NCBI RefSeq assembly: GCF_002127265.1
Contig: NZ_NFUU01000001.1
Coordinates: forward strand, 2,054,040-2,118,039
Reading direction: 5' to 3'
Length of the DNA stretch: 64,000 nucleotides
DNA from: Hydrogenophaga sp. IBVHS1
GTDB lineage: Bacteria; Pseudomonadota; Gammaproteobacteria; Burkholderiales; Burkholderiaceae_C
The notes under the pieces are model-generated. The model had not been told where the DNA came from, did no database searches, and was given only the letters and a program-made list of their open reading frames with translations. A program made the translations under genes and the position numbers. Shown in pieces: positions 45,192 to 51,855 of this stretch. The number at the start of each line of letters is the position of its first letter. Position 1 is the stretch's first letter.

Positions 45192-46519
45192 GCGTCCCCT
45201 TCCGCCAGGAACAACGAGGCCGTTGCTTCGGGGCTGGATGCGAACCAGGCGTGGAAGTAACTGGCTTGCAGCGAACCGGCCTGGTACACCGCCTCGCCGT
45301 TTCCGCGCGCCGATTCGGTGAAGCGCACCGGCTCCAGTGTCGATTCACAGCGCGAGTAATGGAAGGTATGGCCGCGCAAGCTGCCTTCCGGCAGCACGAG
45401 TTGTTGCGGGCCCAGGGCAGCCAGACGCTGCTGCATGGCCACGCGCCCGGGGAGCAGGCCCCACATGGCGTGTTCATCACCATCCAGTGTGGTGAGTTGA
45501 TCAAAGAGCGGCATCATGCCGCCGCATTCTGCCCACACCGGCCGCCCCGCCTGGACGTGCGCGGCCAGGCTGTCGCGACAGGCCCGGCCCGCGGCCAGCG
45601 TGGCGGCATGCAGCTCGGGATACCCACCGGGCAGCCACACGGCATTGCACGCGGGCAGCGGCTGGTCGGCCAGCGGGGAGAAGAACACCAGCTCGGCGCC
45701 CAGCGAGCGCAGGGCGTCTAGATTGGCTGGGTAGATAAAACAGAACGCCGCGTCGCAAGCGACGGCGATGGTCTTGCCCTTGAGCAAGGGAGGCACCGCC
45801 GCAGGGGTCGTGGGAGCTTCAAACGGCACCGCCCAGCGCACAAGCGCGGCAGCGTCCATGCGGCCCAGTGGCGTGCGGGCCAGTGCGTCGGCGGCGGCAT
45901 CCAGGCGCGCCAGCGCATCCGGCAATTCGGCAGCCACCGTCAGGCCGAGATGCCGCTCTGGCAAGGTGAACGCGGCGTCGCGCATCACGGCACCAAGAAA
46001 ACCATCAGCGCCGCCGGAGCCGCCGCTACCCAGCGCCTCCTCCAGCATCTGCGCATGGCGTTCACTGGCCACGCGGTTGGCCAGCACGCCGGCCCATGGC
46101 AGGCCGGGCCGGAAATGGCGAAGGCCGAACGCCATGGCACCGAACGTGCCGGCCATCGCCGAGGCGTCGATCACCGCCAGCACCGGCAGGCCGAAGCGCA
46201 GTGCGAGATCCGCCGCGCTGGGCTCGCCGTCGAAGAGGCCCATGACCCCTTCGACCACGATCAAATCCGATTCGAGCGCAGCAGCATGCAGCCGCGCCCG
46301 GGCGTCGTCTTCGCCCGTCATCCACAAGTCGACGTTGTGCACCGGATGGCCGGTAGCCAGCGCGAGCCAGTGCGGGTCCAGAAAATCGGGACCGCACTTG
46401 AACGCCCGCACGCGCCGCCCAGCGCGCGTGTGCAGGCGCGCCAGTGCCGCGGCCACTGTGGTCTTGCCCTGGCCCGAAGCCGGAGCTGCCACAAGAACGG
46501 CCGGGCAGAGCTGCGTCAC
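45188..46519 (-). CDS. cobB: Cobyrinic acid a,c-diamide synthase
   Basis: Glutamine-dependent amidation of the a and c side chains. The 443 residues have VAAPASGQGKTTVAAALARL at the start, KCGPDFLDPHW, and an amidotransferase domain with Cys in WAECGGMMPLF and the C-terminal SYFHAWF His. Its presence implies de novo ring synthesis elsewhere or salvage of early corrinoids. Also called cbiA. Overlaps btuB by four bases. Confidence 0.95.
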   Translation of the reverse strand: MTQLCPAVLVAAPASGQGKTTVAAALARLHTRAGRRVRAFKCGPDFLDPHWLALATGHPVHNVDLWMTGEDDARARLHAAALESDLIVVEGVMGLFDGEPSAADLALRFGLPVLAVIDASAMAGTFGAMAFGLRHFRPGLPWAGVLANRVASERHAQMLEEALGSGGSGGADGFLGAVMRDAAFTLPERHLGLTVAAELPDALARLDAAADALARTPLGRMDAAALVRWAVPFEAPTTPAAVPPLLKGKTIAVACDAAFCFIYPANLDALRSLGAELVFFSPLADQPLPACNAVWLPGGYPELHAATLAAGRACRDSLAAHVQAGRPVWAECGGMMPLFDQLTTLDGDEHAMWGLLPGRVAMQQRLAALGPQQLVLPEGSLRGHTFHYSRCESTLEPVRFTESARGNGEAVYQAGSLQASYFHAWFASSPEATASLFLAEGDA

Positions 46520-48351
46520 TTCTTCGGCGCCCAGTTGAGCGTCACGTAGGCCGCGCGGCCAGGCTGGTTGTACCCATACGCCGTTTCGTAGAACTTGTCG
46601 CCCACGTTGTTCAGGCGCAGCGCCAGCGACCAGTCCTTGTTCAAGGCGTAGCGCGCATGCAGATCCACCGTGCCGAAGCCGGGCAGGCGCTGCGTGTTGG
46701 CCGCGTTGTCAAATCGGTCGGACACCAGTTGCATCGAGGCACCCCAGTTCCAGGCACCCATGCGGTGGTCCAGGCTGGCAATGAGCACCTCGTCGGCGCG
46801 GCGCTGCAGCTTCAGGCGGTTGGCCTGGTTGCGGGCATCGAGCAACTCCAGGCTGGTGAACCAGCTCCAGTCGCCCGCCGCACCGGTGTACGCCAGCGAC
46901 CAGCCTTCCATGCGCGCGCGCGGCACATTGACCACCACCGGCTGGGTGGTGATGAAACCGCGCACCCGGTTGTCGAAGCGGGTGAGCTTCACTTCGTGCA
47001 GGCCCTGGGAGTAGGTCAACCCCGCCTCGCTGTTCTTGCCGCGCTCGGGTTGCGTGGTGGGGTTGCCGTTGAAGAAAGGCGACACGTAGTAGAGCGTGTT
47101 GAACGACGGCATCTTGAATGAAGTGCCGTAGGCAACGTGCGAACGCCAGTTGGGCGTGAGCTGAAAGCCGTAGCTGGCGAAGCCGGTGGTGGCGCCACCG
47201 AATTGCGAGTTGTCGTCACGACGCAGGTTGGCCTGCCAGAGGTGACGGCCCGCCTGACCGGTCAGGCCCACGAAGGCGGCATCGGTGGTGCGCGAGTTCA
47301 CCGCATAGGCTTGCGTACCCGACACCGCTTCCTTGATGGATTCAGCGCCCACGAGCAGACTGCCCAGCGAGGTGTTCCAGTCGTGTTGCAGCGTCCACTG
47401 CGTCTGCGCAGTGTCGAACACCGCGGGTGCACCCGGTGCGCTGTAGCTGTCGGACTTGTCGTCGCTGCGCGAGAGGCTCAGGCGGGTTCGCGATCCCGCC
47501 GACCACTTGCGCTCCAGGCCCCAGGCCGCCACGCGGGTGGTGGCCACCGAGCGCACGTCAAAGGTGCCCGGGCCCTGATCGAACCGGCTCACGCTGTCGG
47601 CCTGCGTGAACTGCACATCGGTGGCCCAGCCCGGTGCGATGGCCCAGCGCAGCGATGCGGCAAGGCTGTCCTGCTCGAAGCCGTCCTTGTCCGGGTTGTG
47701 GTTGCCGAAGGCCACCTTGGGGTTGGTGGACGAGAACCCGTCTTCGCTCAGGGTGCCCACGCTCAGGTTGTAGGTGATGGCGTCGTTGCCACCGCTCAGG
47801 CCGGCGGTGGCCGCGCGGTGGCCGAAGCTGCCCAGCGTCACGCCGGCCTGCGGATGAAATCCCTTCTCACCGCGCTTGGTGAAAATCTGCACCACGCCCC
47901 CCACGGCATCGCTGCCGTACAGCGCGGAGGCGGGCCCCTTCAGCACCTCGATGCGCTGGATGGCGCTGAGCGGAATGTTGTCCAGCACCGCTGAACCGGC
48001 GGTGCTGGAGCCATAGCGCACGCCATCGATCAGCAGCAGCATGTGGCGGGTTTCGGTGCCACGGATGAACAACCCCGATTGCTTGCCAAGCCCGCCATTG
48101 GCGCTCATTTGCAGGCCTGCGTTGCGGGCAAGCAGTTCGGACAGCGACCGGCCCGCAGATTGCTCGATCACCTCGGACTCGATCACCACGACGTCACTGA
48201 GTACGGCGTCGGTGCGGGTTTCGACCCGTGTCGCGGTGACGACCGTTTCCTTGAGCAAGGCGACGGTTTCGGTCTGGGCGTGGGAAGGGGAAGCGGCCAG
48301 CATGGCCAGAGACAGCACGGCCAGGGGCGCGCGCAGATTGCGGTTTTTCAT
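46516..48351 (-). CDS. btuB: TonB-dependent cobalamin receptor BtuB
   Basis: Outer-membrane vitamin B12 receptor. The 611 residues begin with a signal peptide (MKNRNLRAPLAVLSLAMLAA, cut after SHAQ), then a TonB-box-like ETVVTATR, the plug domain (RSLSELLARNAGLQM, YGSDAVGGVVQIFTKRG) and a beta-barrel ending in an aromatic-rich strand (AAYVTLNWAPKK). No clear Shine-Dalgarno precedes the ATG. It heads the B12 operon behind a riboswitch. Confidence 0.93.
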   Translation of the reverse strand: MKNRNLRAPLAVLSLAMLAASPSHAQTETVALLKETVVTATRVETRTDAVLSDVVVIESEVIEQSAGRSLSELLARNAGLQMSANGGLGKQSGLFIRGTETRHMLLLIDGVRYGSSTAGSAVLDNIPLSAIQRIEVLKGPASALYGSDAVGGVVQIFTKRGEKGFHPQAGVTLGSFGHRAATAGLSGGNDAITYNLSVGTLSEDGFSSTNPKVAFGNHNPDKDGFEQDSLAASLRWAIAPGWATDVQFTQADSVSRFDQGPGTFDVRSVATTRVAAWGLERKWSAGSRTRLSLSRSDDKSDSYSAPGAPAVFDTAQTQWTLQHDWNTSLGSLLVGAESIKEAVSGTQAYAVNSRTTDAAFVGLTGQAGRHLWQANLRRDDNSQFGGATTGFASYGFQLTPNWRSHVAYGTSFKMPSFNTLYYVSPFFNGNPTTQPERGKNSEAGLTYSQGLHEVKLTRFDNRVRGFITTQPVVVNVPRARMEGWSLAYTGAAGDWSWFTSLELLDARNQANRLKLQRRADEVLIASLDHRMGAWNWGASMQLVSDRFDNAANTQRLPGFGTVDLHARYALNKDWSLALRLNNVGDKFYETAYGYNQPGRAAYVTLNWAPKK

Positions 48352-48448
48352 GAAAGAGAACACAAGCTTGAGTGCCCTCACCGTCTTCCCCGACGGTGCT
48401 TGGGCGTCACGGCGGCGCGGCCGTTGCCGGACGCACCACCACCTCGTT

Positions 48449-48665
48449 GGCCGGTATCCGGGCTGGCAGAACAACCTTCATCGCCTTCCCAGACGACAGG
48501 CGATGTCGTCCAGTGGCTGCGTGATGAAAGCGGAGTGGCCGCGGCAGGGTGTGCCTGGCTTCTCGTCTGCTTACCGTTGCGGGGGCAGCGCAGGTTAGGT
48601 CTGTCCCGTGGGACTTCCCCTCCTGCTTCCCGTTGAACTGCGGCATGCGAACCACACCGCGAGCA
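48449..48665 (-). ncRNA. Cobalamin riboswitch (B12 element)
   Basis: The minus strand shows the conserved core in order: GGGAAGCAGGAGGGG, GCTGCCCCCGCAACGGTAAG, the B12 box GCCACTGG at 48510-48517, GGGAAGGCGATG and the closing CCCGGATACCGGCC. Boundaries are approximate. It should repress btuB and the whole operon when adenosylcobalamin is plentiful. A hairpin CACCGTC-GGGGAA-GACGGTG lies between it and btuB, without a T-run, so control may be translational. Confidence 0.93.
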
Positions 48666-48677
48666 CCAACAGCGCGC

Positions 48678-48683
48678 ATTCTA
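48678..48683 (-). promoter_or_regulatory. -10 box for the btuB operon
   Basis: TAGAAT on the minus strand just upstream of the riboswitch, with TTGGCC about 15 bases further up as a weak -35. Confidence 0.45.
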
Positions 48684-48707
48684 AGCCGCAGCAGCTCGGG
48701 CCAACCC

Positions 48708-48713
48708 TACAAT
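48708..48713 (+). promoter_or_regulatory. -10 box for zapB-like gene
   Basis: TACAAT 24 bases before the ATG at 48737, in the divergent region shared with the btuB promoter. Confidence 0.4.
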
Positions 48714-48736
48714 GCGAAAACTGCGAATCCCCAACC

Positions 48737-48976
48737 ATGGCCGATCCCAAGCATCTTGACCAGATCACCGAGCGCGTGGAGCGGCTGCTGCTGCGACACG
48801 AAGAACTGCAGCGCACCAACTCGTTGCTGGTCGAGCAGGTGCATGCCTTGCAGGCCGAGCGCGATTCGCTCAAATCCCGGCTGATGGCCGCGCGCGCTCG
48901 CATCGACGCGCTGCTCGACCGCCTGCCACCCGGTGTGGCCGATGCCATCAAAGACAGCCGAAAGGAAAAATCATGA
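48737..48976 (+). CDS. Small coiled-coil protein, ZapB-like/TIGR02449 family
   Basis: A 79-residue, almost entirely coiled-coil protein (MADPKHLDQITERVERLLLR, then EELQRTNSLLVEQVHALQAERDSL). It precedes zapA, where such proteins are commonly found in beta- and gammaproteobacteria, and may act with ZapA at the Z-ring (inference). Confidence 0.8.
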   Translation: MADPKHLDQITERVERLLLRHEELQRTNSLLVEQVHALQAERDSLKSRLMAARARIDALLDRLPPGVADAIKDSRKEKS

Positions 48977-49037
48977 GCGCAGCGATGGGCCGACCCAAGC
49001 CAGCTCGCACCGCAGTGCGAAGCACGGAGGTATTTCA

Positions 49038-49420
49038 ATGAGCAAACCTGGCAGCAAGCAGATCGAAGTGCAGATCATGGGCCAGAGCTACCTGCTCTCC
49101 TGCCCCCCGGCGGCGAGGCCTCGTTGCTCGACGCGGTCGAGCGCGTCGACACCGCCATGTGCCGCATCCGCGATGCGGGCAAGGTCAAGGCGCGTGACCG
49201 CATCGCGGTGCTGGCTTCGCTCAACCTGGCGTTCGAGTTGTCGCAGAAAGAAGCCGTGGCCTTTCAGGCGTCTTCTTTCGGACAGGCCGAAAACAGCGCG
49301 TTCGCGGAAGCGGGTGGCGCGTTCGAGAGCGAGCCACTGGACCCGCAAACGCAGGCCCGCGTGGACGAACTCATGCGCCGCCTGGACCAGACCCTCGACA
49401 AGGACGGCCGACTGCTTTGA
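49038..49420 (+). pseudogene. zapA: Cell division protein ZapA, frameshifted at a C6 run
   Basis: FtsZ-ring-associated protein. The first 23 codons (MSKPGSKQIEVQIMGQSYLL, SCP) are in one frame and the rest (EASLLDAVERVDTAMCRIRD ... RLDQTLDKDGRLL) in another; together they form a normal 127-residue ZapA. The break is at six Cs at 49103-49108; one more C, or a -1 slip giving TGC CCC CCC GGC, restores the frame. It could be a sequencing error, a real mutation or slippage. The 6S RNA follows directly, the usual neighbour. Confidence 0.85.
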
Positions 49421-49483
49421 CGTGCCGCTCGTCATTCACAGTCATTTCTCGACCGATGGTCCACATCCCGTCCCTACCGCGCC

Positions 49484-49489
49484 TACAAT
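49484..49489 (+). promoter_or_regulatory. -10 box for 6S RNA
   Basis: TACAAT ends seven bases before the predicted 6S RNA 5' end, the expected distance. The -35 is poor. Confidence 0.6.
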
Positions 49490-49496
49490 CCAAAGC

Positions 49497-49667
49497 GTCT
49501 GCAGTGCGCGCCGGGCTTTATATTTCCTTGAACCAATGCTCATAGAGCCCGGGCTTGGTACATTGCGTGGCTGGTGCGAGCGTCTCGCGTCAGACGAACC
49601 CGAAGCCACGCTGCCCTCGCCCACCTGAACCCCGGTTCAGGATGCCGGTCCGGCGGCACTTGCAGAC
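49497..49667 (+). ncRNA. ssrS: 6S RNA
   Basis: A 171-nt transcript whose ends pair (GTCTGCA / TGCAGAC). It has the conserved 3' part CACCTGAACCCCGGTTCAGG followed by GCCGGTCCGGCGGCAC, closely like the 6S 3' half, and a 5' half CCTTGAACCAATGCTC forming the expected opposing strand of the large bulge. It lies just downstream of zapA, the classical 6S position. It binds the housekeeping RNA polymerase in stationary phase. Confidence 0.88.
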
Positions 49668-49674
49668 ACCCTTC

Positions 49675-50490
49675 ATGCCTTTCGAACCCCTGCTGATTGT
49701 TGAGCTGGCCGCACTCGGCGTGGCCACTGGTTTCCTCGCTGGCCTGCTCGGCATTGGCGGGGGCATGCTGATGGTTCCTTTCATCACCTTCATCCTTGCA
49801 GGAAGAGGTGTGGAAGCAGACCTCGCCGTCAAGATGGCCATCGCCACCTCCATGGCCACCATCATCTTCACGTCCATCTCGAGCGTGCGTGCGCACCACA
49901 AGCGCGGGGCCGTGCGTTGGGACATCGTCAAGGGCCTGGCGCCTGGCATCGTGCTGGGCTCCATCATCGCCAGCCTGGGCGTGTTCGCCTTGCTCAAGGG
50001 CTCGTGGCTGGCGTTGTTCTTTGCAGCGTTCGTGGGCTTCTCGGCCACGCAGATGCTGCTGGACAAGAAACCCAAGCCCACGCGCACGCTGCCGGGCACG
50101 CCCGGCCTTGTGGGTGCCGGTGGCGTGATCGGATTCCTCTCCGGACTGGTGGGCGCGGGCGGCGGTTTTGTCAGCGTGCCCTTCATGACCTGGTGCAACG
50201 TGAGCATCCACAACGCGGTGGCCACCAGCGCCGCGTTGGGCTTTCCGATCGCACTGGCCAACGCCATCGGGTACGTCATCGCCGGCCAGGGCCTGAAGGA
50301 TCTGCCAGCAGGATCGGTGGGCTACATCTACATCCCCGCGCTGGTGGTGATTGCAAGTGTGAGCGTGCTGATGGCCCCGCTGGGCGTGAAGGCGGCACAT
50401 GCGTTGCCAGTAAAGTCGTTGAAGCGGGTGTTTGCAGGGCTGTTGTACCTTCTGGCCGCCTACATGCTCTACAAAGGCATCACAGCCTAG
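49675..50490 (+). CDS. TauE/SafE-family sulfite/anion exporter
   Basis: A 271-residue integral membrane protein with about eight hydrophobic segments and the family motifs ATGFLAGLLGIGGGMLMVPF and GFLSGLVGAGGGFVSVPFM (internal repeat). The substrate is unknown; sulfite, sulfoacetate and other organosulfur anions are known for relatives. It starts eight bases after 6S RNA and could share its transcript by read-through. Its stop overlaps the rraA stop tail to tail (CTAG). Confidence 0.88.
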   Translation: MPFEPLLIVELAALGVATGFLAGLLGIGGGMLMVPFITFILAGRGVEADLAVKMAIATSMATIIFTSISSVRAHHKRGAVRWDIVKGLAPGIVLGSIIASLGVFALLKGSWLALFFAAFVGFSATQMLLDKKPKPTRTLPGTPGLVGAGGVIGFLSGLVGAGGGFVSVPFMTWCNVSIHNAVATSAALGFPIALANAIGYVIAGQGLKDLPAGSVGYIYIPALVVIASVSVLMAPLGVKAAHALPVKSLKRVFAGLLYLLAAYMLYKGITA

Positions 50491-50987
50491 AGCTTTCTGT
50501 CCGCGACGACGATCCCGTCTTCGTCGGCGTAGAGCCAGTCGCCGGGCCGCACCCACACACCCTGGATGCGCACGGCCACATCGCGCTGGCCTTCGTTGCG
50601 GCGCTCGGTGGGCAGCGGCATGCTGGCCAGCGCATAGATGCCGGTGTTGCATTGAGCCAGCTCGGCGACGTCGCGCACGCAGCCGTCGATCACCACGCCG
50701 GCCCAGCCGTTGCGCGCGGCGGCTGCACCCAGGTTGCCGCCGAGCAGCGCGCGGCGCATCGAAGCGCCGCCATCGACCACCAGCACCCGGCCCTCACCTG
50801 CGCTCTCCACCGCCGACTTCACGAACGAGTTGTCTTCAAAACATTTGACGGTAACCACCGCGCCGGCAAAGCGCGTCACGGCGCCGAAACTCTTCCACAC
50901 CGGCGGGAGCACACGAAAGGCGCCACTGGTGTCGTTCTTGTGTGCATCGCACAGGTCGCAGGTGGGGATGAAATGGAGGGAAGTCAT
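50487..50987 (-). CDS. rraA: RraA-family protein (regulator of ribonuclease E activity)
   Basis: Either an RNase E inhibitor or a 4-hydroxy-4-methyl-2-oxoglutarate-aldolase-like protein; both share this fold. The 166 residues include GGNLGAAAARNGWAGVVIDG and VRDVAELA with the conserved Arg-Asp, and GVWVRPGDWLYADEDGIVV. The length and N-terminus (TCDLCDAHKNDTSGAFRVL) fit RraA. Upstream are 284 bases with no recognised gene. Confidence 0.88.
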   Translation of the reverse strand: MTSLHFIPTCDLCDAHKNDTSGAFRVLPPVWKSFGAVTRFAGAVVTVKCFEDNSFVKSAVESAGEGRVLVVDGGASMRRALLGGNLGAAAARNGWAGVVIDGCVRDVAELAQCNTGIYALASMPLPTERRNEGQRDVAVRIQGVWVRPGDWLYADEDGIVVADRKL

Positions 50988-51271
50988 GGTGCAACTCACG
51001 AAAGAAAGCAGAGAAAAGCCGGTGAGGAATTGAAGCAGAAACCACGCGTGCGCCACAGGAGAAAAGCACCACCGAGAAGGCACTCGGCCGGCGCAGCGCC
51101 CACAAGTGTTGTTTTCCCGGCCAAAAACCGCCACTTCCCGCTCTCAAAGCTTGAAAAAACTGCGCTCTCCACCTTGGATTGAGCGTGCAACTCCATTAGC
51201 ATCCGAGACACCAGCGAGAAAGCGCGTTTTCCGCTGGGAAAACAAGTCAACTTCTAGAAGGAAATTCAACC
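50988..51271. other. 284-base non-coding gap before the SWIB fusion
   Basis: No convincing ORF, tRNA or known RNA was found. It should hold the promoters of rraA (leftward) and the SWIB-fusion gene (rightward); TTGAAA at about 51149 and AT-rich bases near 51195-51240 are weak candidates. Confidence 0.4.
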
Positions 51272-51709
51272 ATGGCAACTGCGAAAAAAGCTCCCGCTAA
51301 AAAGGCGGCTCCGGCCAAGAAGGCCGCTCCCGCGAAGAAGGCTGCACCGGCAAAGAAGGCAGCTCCCGCGAAGAAGGCTGCACCGGCAAAGAAGGCAGCC
51401 CCAGCCAAGAAGGCCGCTCCCGCCAAGAAGGCGCCGGCCAAGAAGGCTCCTGCCAAGAAGCGCACTCCCAACGCCGCGTTCATGAAAGCGCTCACCCCGA
51501 GCGCCGCTCTGGCTGCGATCGTGGGCGCCAGCCCTCTGCCGCGCACCGAAGTCACCAAGAAGATCTGGGACTACATCAAGAAGAACAAGCTGCAAGACTC
51601 GGTGAACCGTCGCATGATCAATGCCGACGCGAAGCTGAAGGAAATCTTCAAGAAGGCCCAGGCCTCGATGTTCGAGATGACCAAGCTGGTCAACGACCAC
51701 CTGAAGTGA
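51272..51709 (+). CDS. Histone H1-like Lys/Ala/Pro-repeat protein with C-terminal SWIB domain
   Basis: A 145-residue DNA-binding-type protein. Residues 1-64 are a near-perfect KKAAPA tandem repeat, like bacterial H1/AlgP-type tails; residues 68-145 form a SWIB/MDM2-like domain (FMKALTPSAALAAIVGASPL, DYIKKNKLQDSVNRRMINAD). AGAAGGA precedes the ATG. It probably coats or condenses DNA (inference). A strong terminator follows. Confidence 0.88.
   Translation: MATAKKAPAKKAAPAKKAAPAKKAAPAKKAAPAKKAAPAKKAAPAKKAAPAKKAPAKKAPAKKRTPNAAFMKALTPSAALAAIVGASPLPRTEVTKKIWDYIKKNKLQDSVNRRMINADAKLKEIFKKAQASMFEMTKLVNDHLK
51287..51455 (+). repeat. 18-bp tandem repeat coding for KKAAPA
   Basis: About eight to nine copies of an 18-base unit (AAGAAGGCNGCNCCNGCN) with only synonymous differences between copies. 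Length variation would preserve the frame. Confidence 0.8.
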
Positions 51710-51747
51710 TCCTCTCCCGCGCGCCCCATGCGGGTGCGCAGGTTCCC

Positions 51748-51781
51748 AGCAAAGCCGGCACCAGCCGGCTTTGCTGTTTTT
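51748..51781 (+). terminator. Intrinsic terminator of the SWIB-fusion gene
   Basis: A 12-bp perfect stem AGCAAAGCCGGC / GCCGGCTTTGCT with an ACCA loop, followed by GTTTTT. Confidence 0.92.
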
Positions 51782-51831
51782 GCGGGGCAAGAAGCCGGCC
51801 CGGGCACGTACATGTGAGAAACTGCAACCAG

Positions 51832-51855
51832 ATGCAAATACCCCCACAGGCATGA
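51832..51855 (+). CDS. Possible 7-codon leader ORF before the cyclase
   Basis: ATG ... GCA TGA encodes MQIPPQA and ends in ATGA overlapping the cyclase start. It could couple translation of the cyclase to the leader, but has no clear ribosome-binding site and may be chance. Confidence 0.2.
   Translation: MQIPPQA

Larger units (their letters stand above)
48352..48736. other. 385-base divergent regulatory region (btuB / zapB-like)
   Basis: Contains the B12 riboswitch, a hairpin next to btuB and the two -10 boxes described separately. No further gene was seen. Confidence 0.7.

Noticed and set aside
48361-48400. Rho-independent terminator of the B12 riboswitch
   Set aside because: The CACCGTC/GACGGTG hairpin lacks a following T-run; translational control is as likely.
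51287-51455. CRISPR or VNTR of non-coding type
   Set aside because: The repeat is in frame within a gene with ribosome-binding site, a SWIB domain and a terminator.
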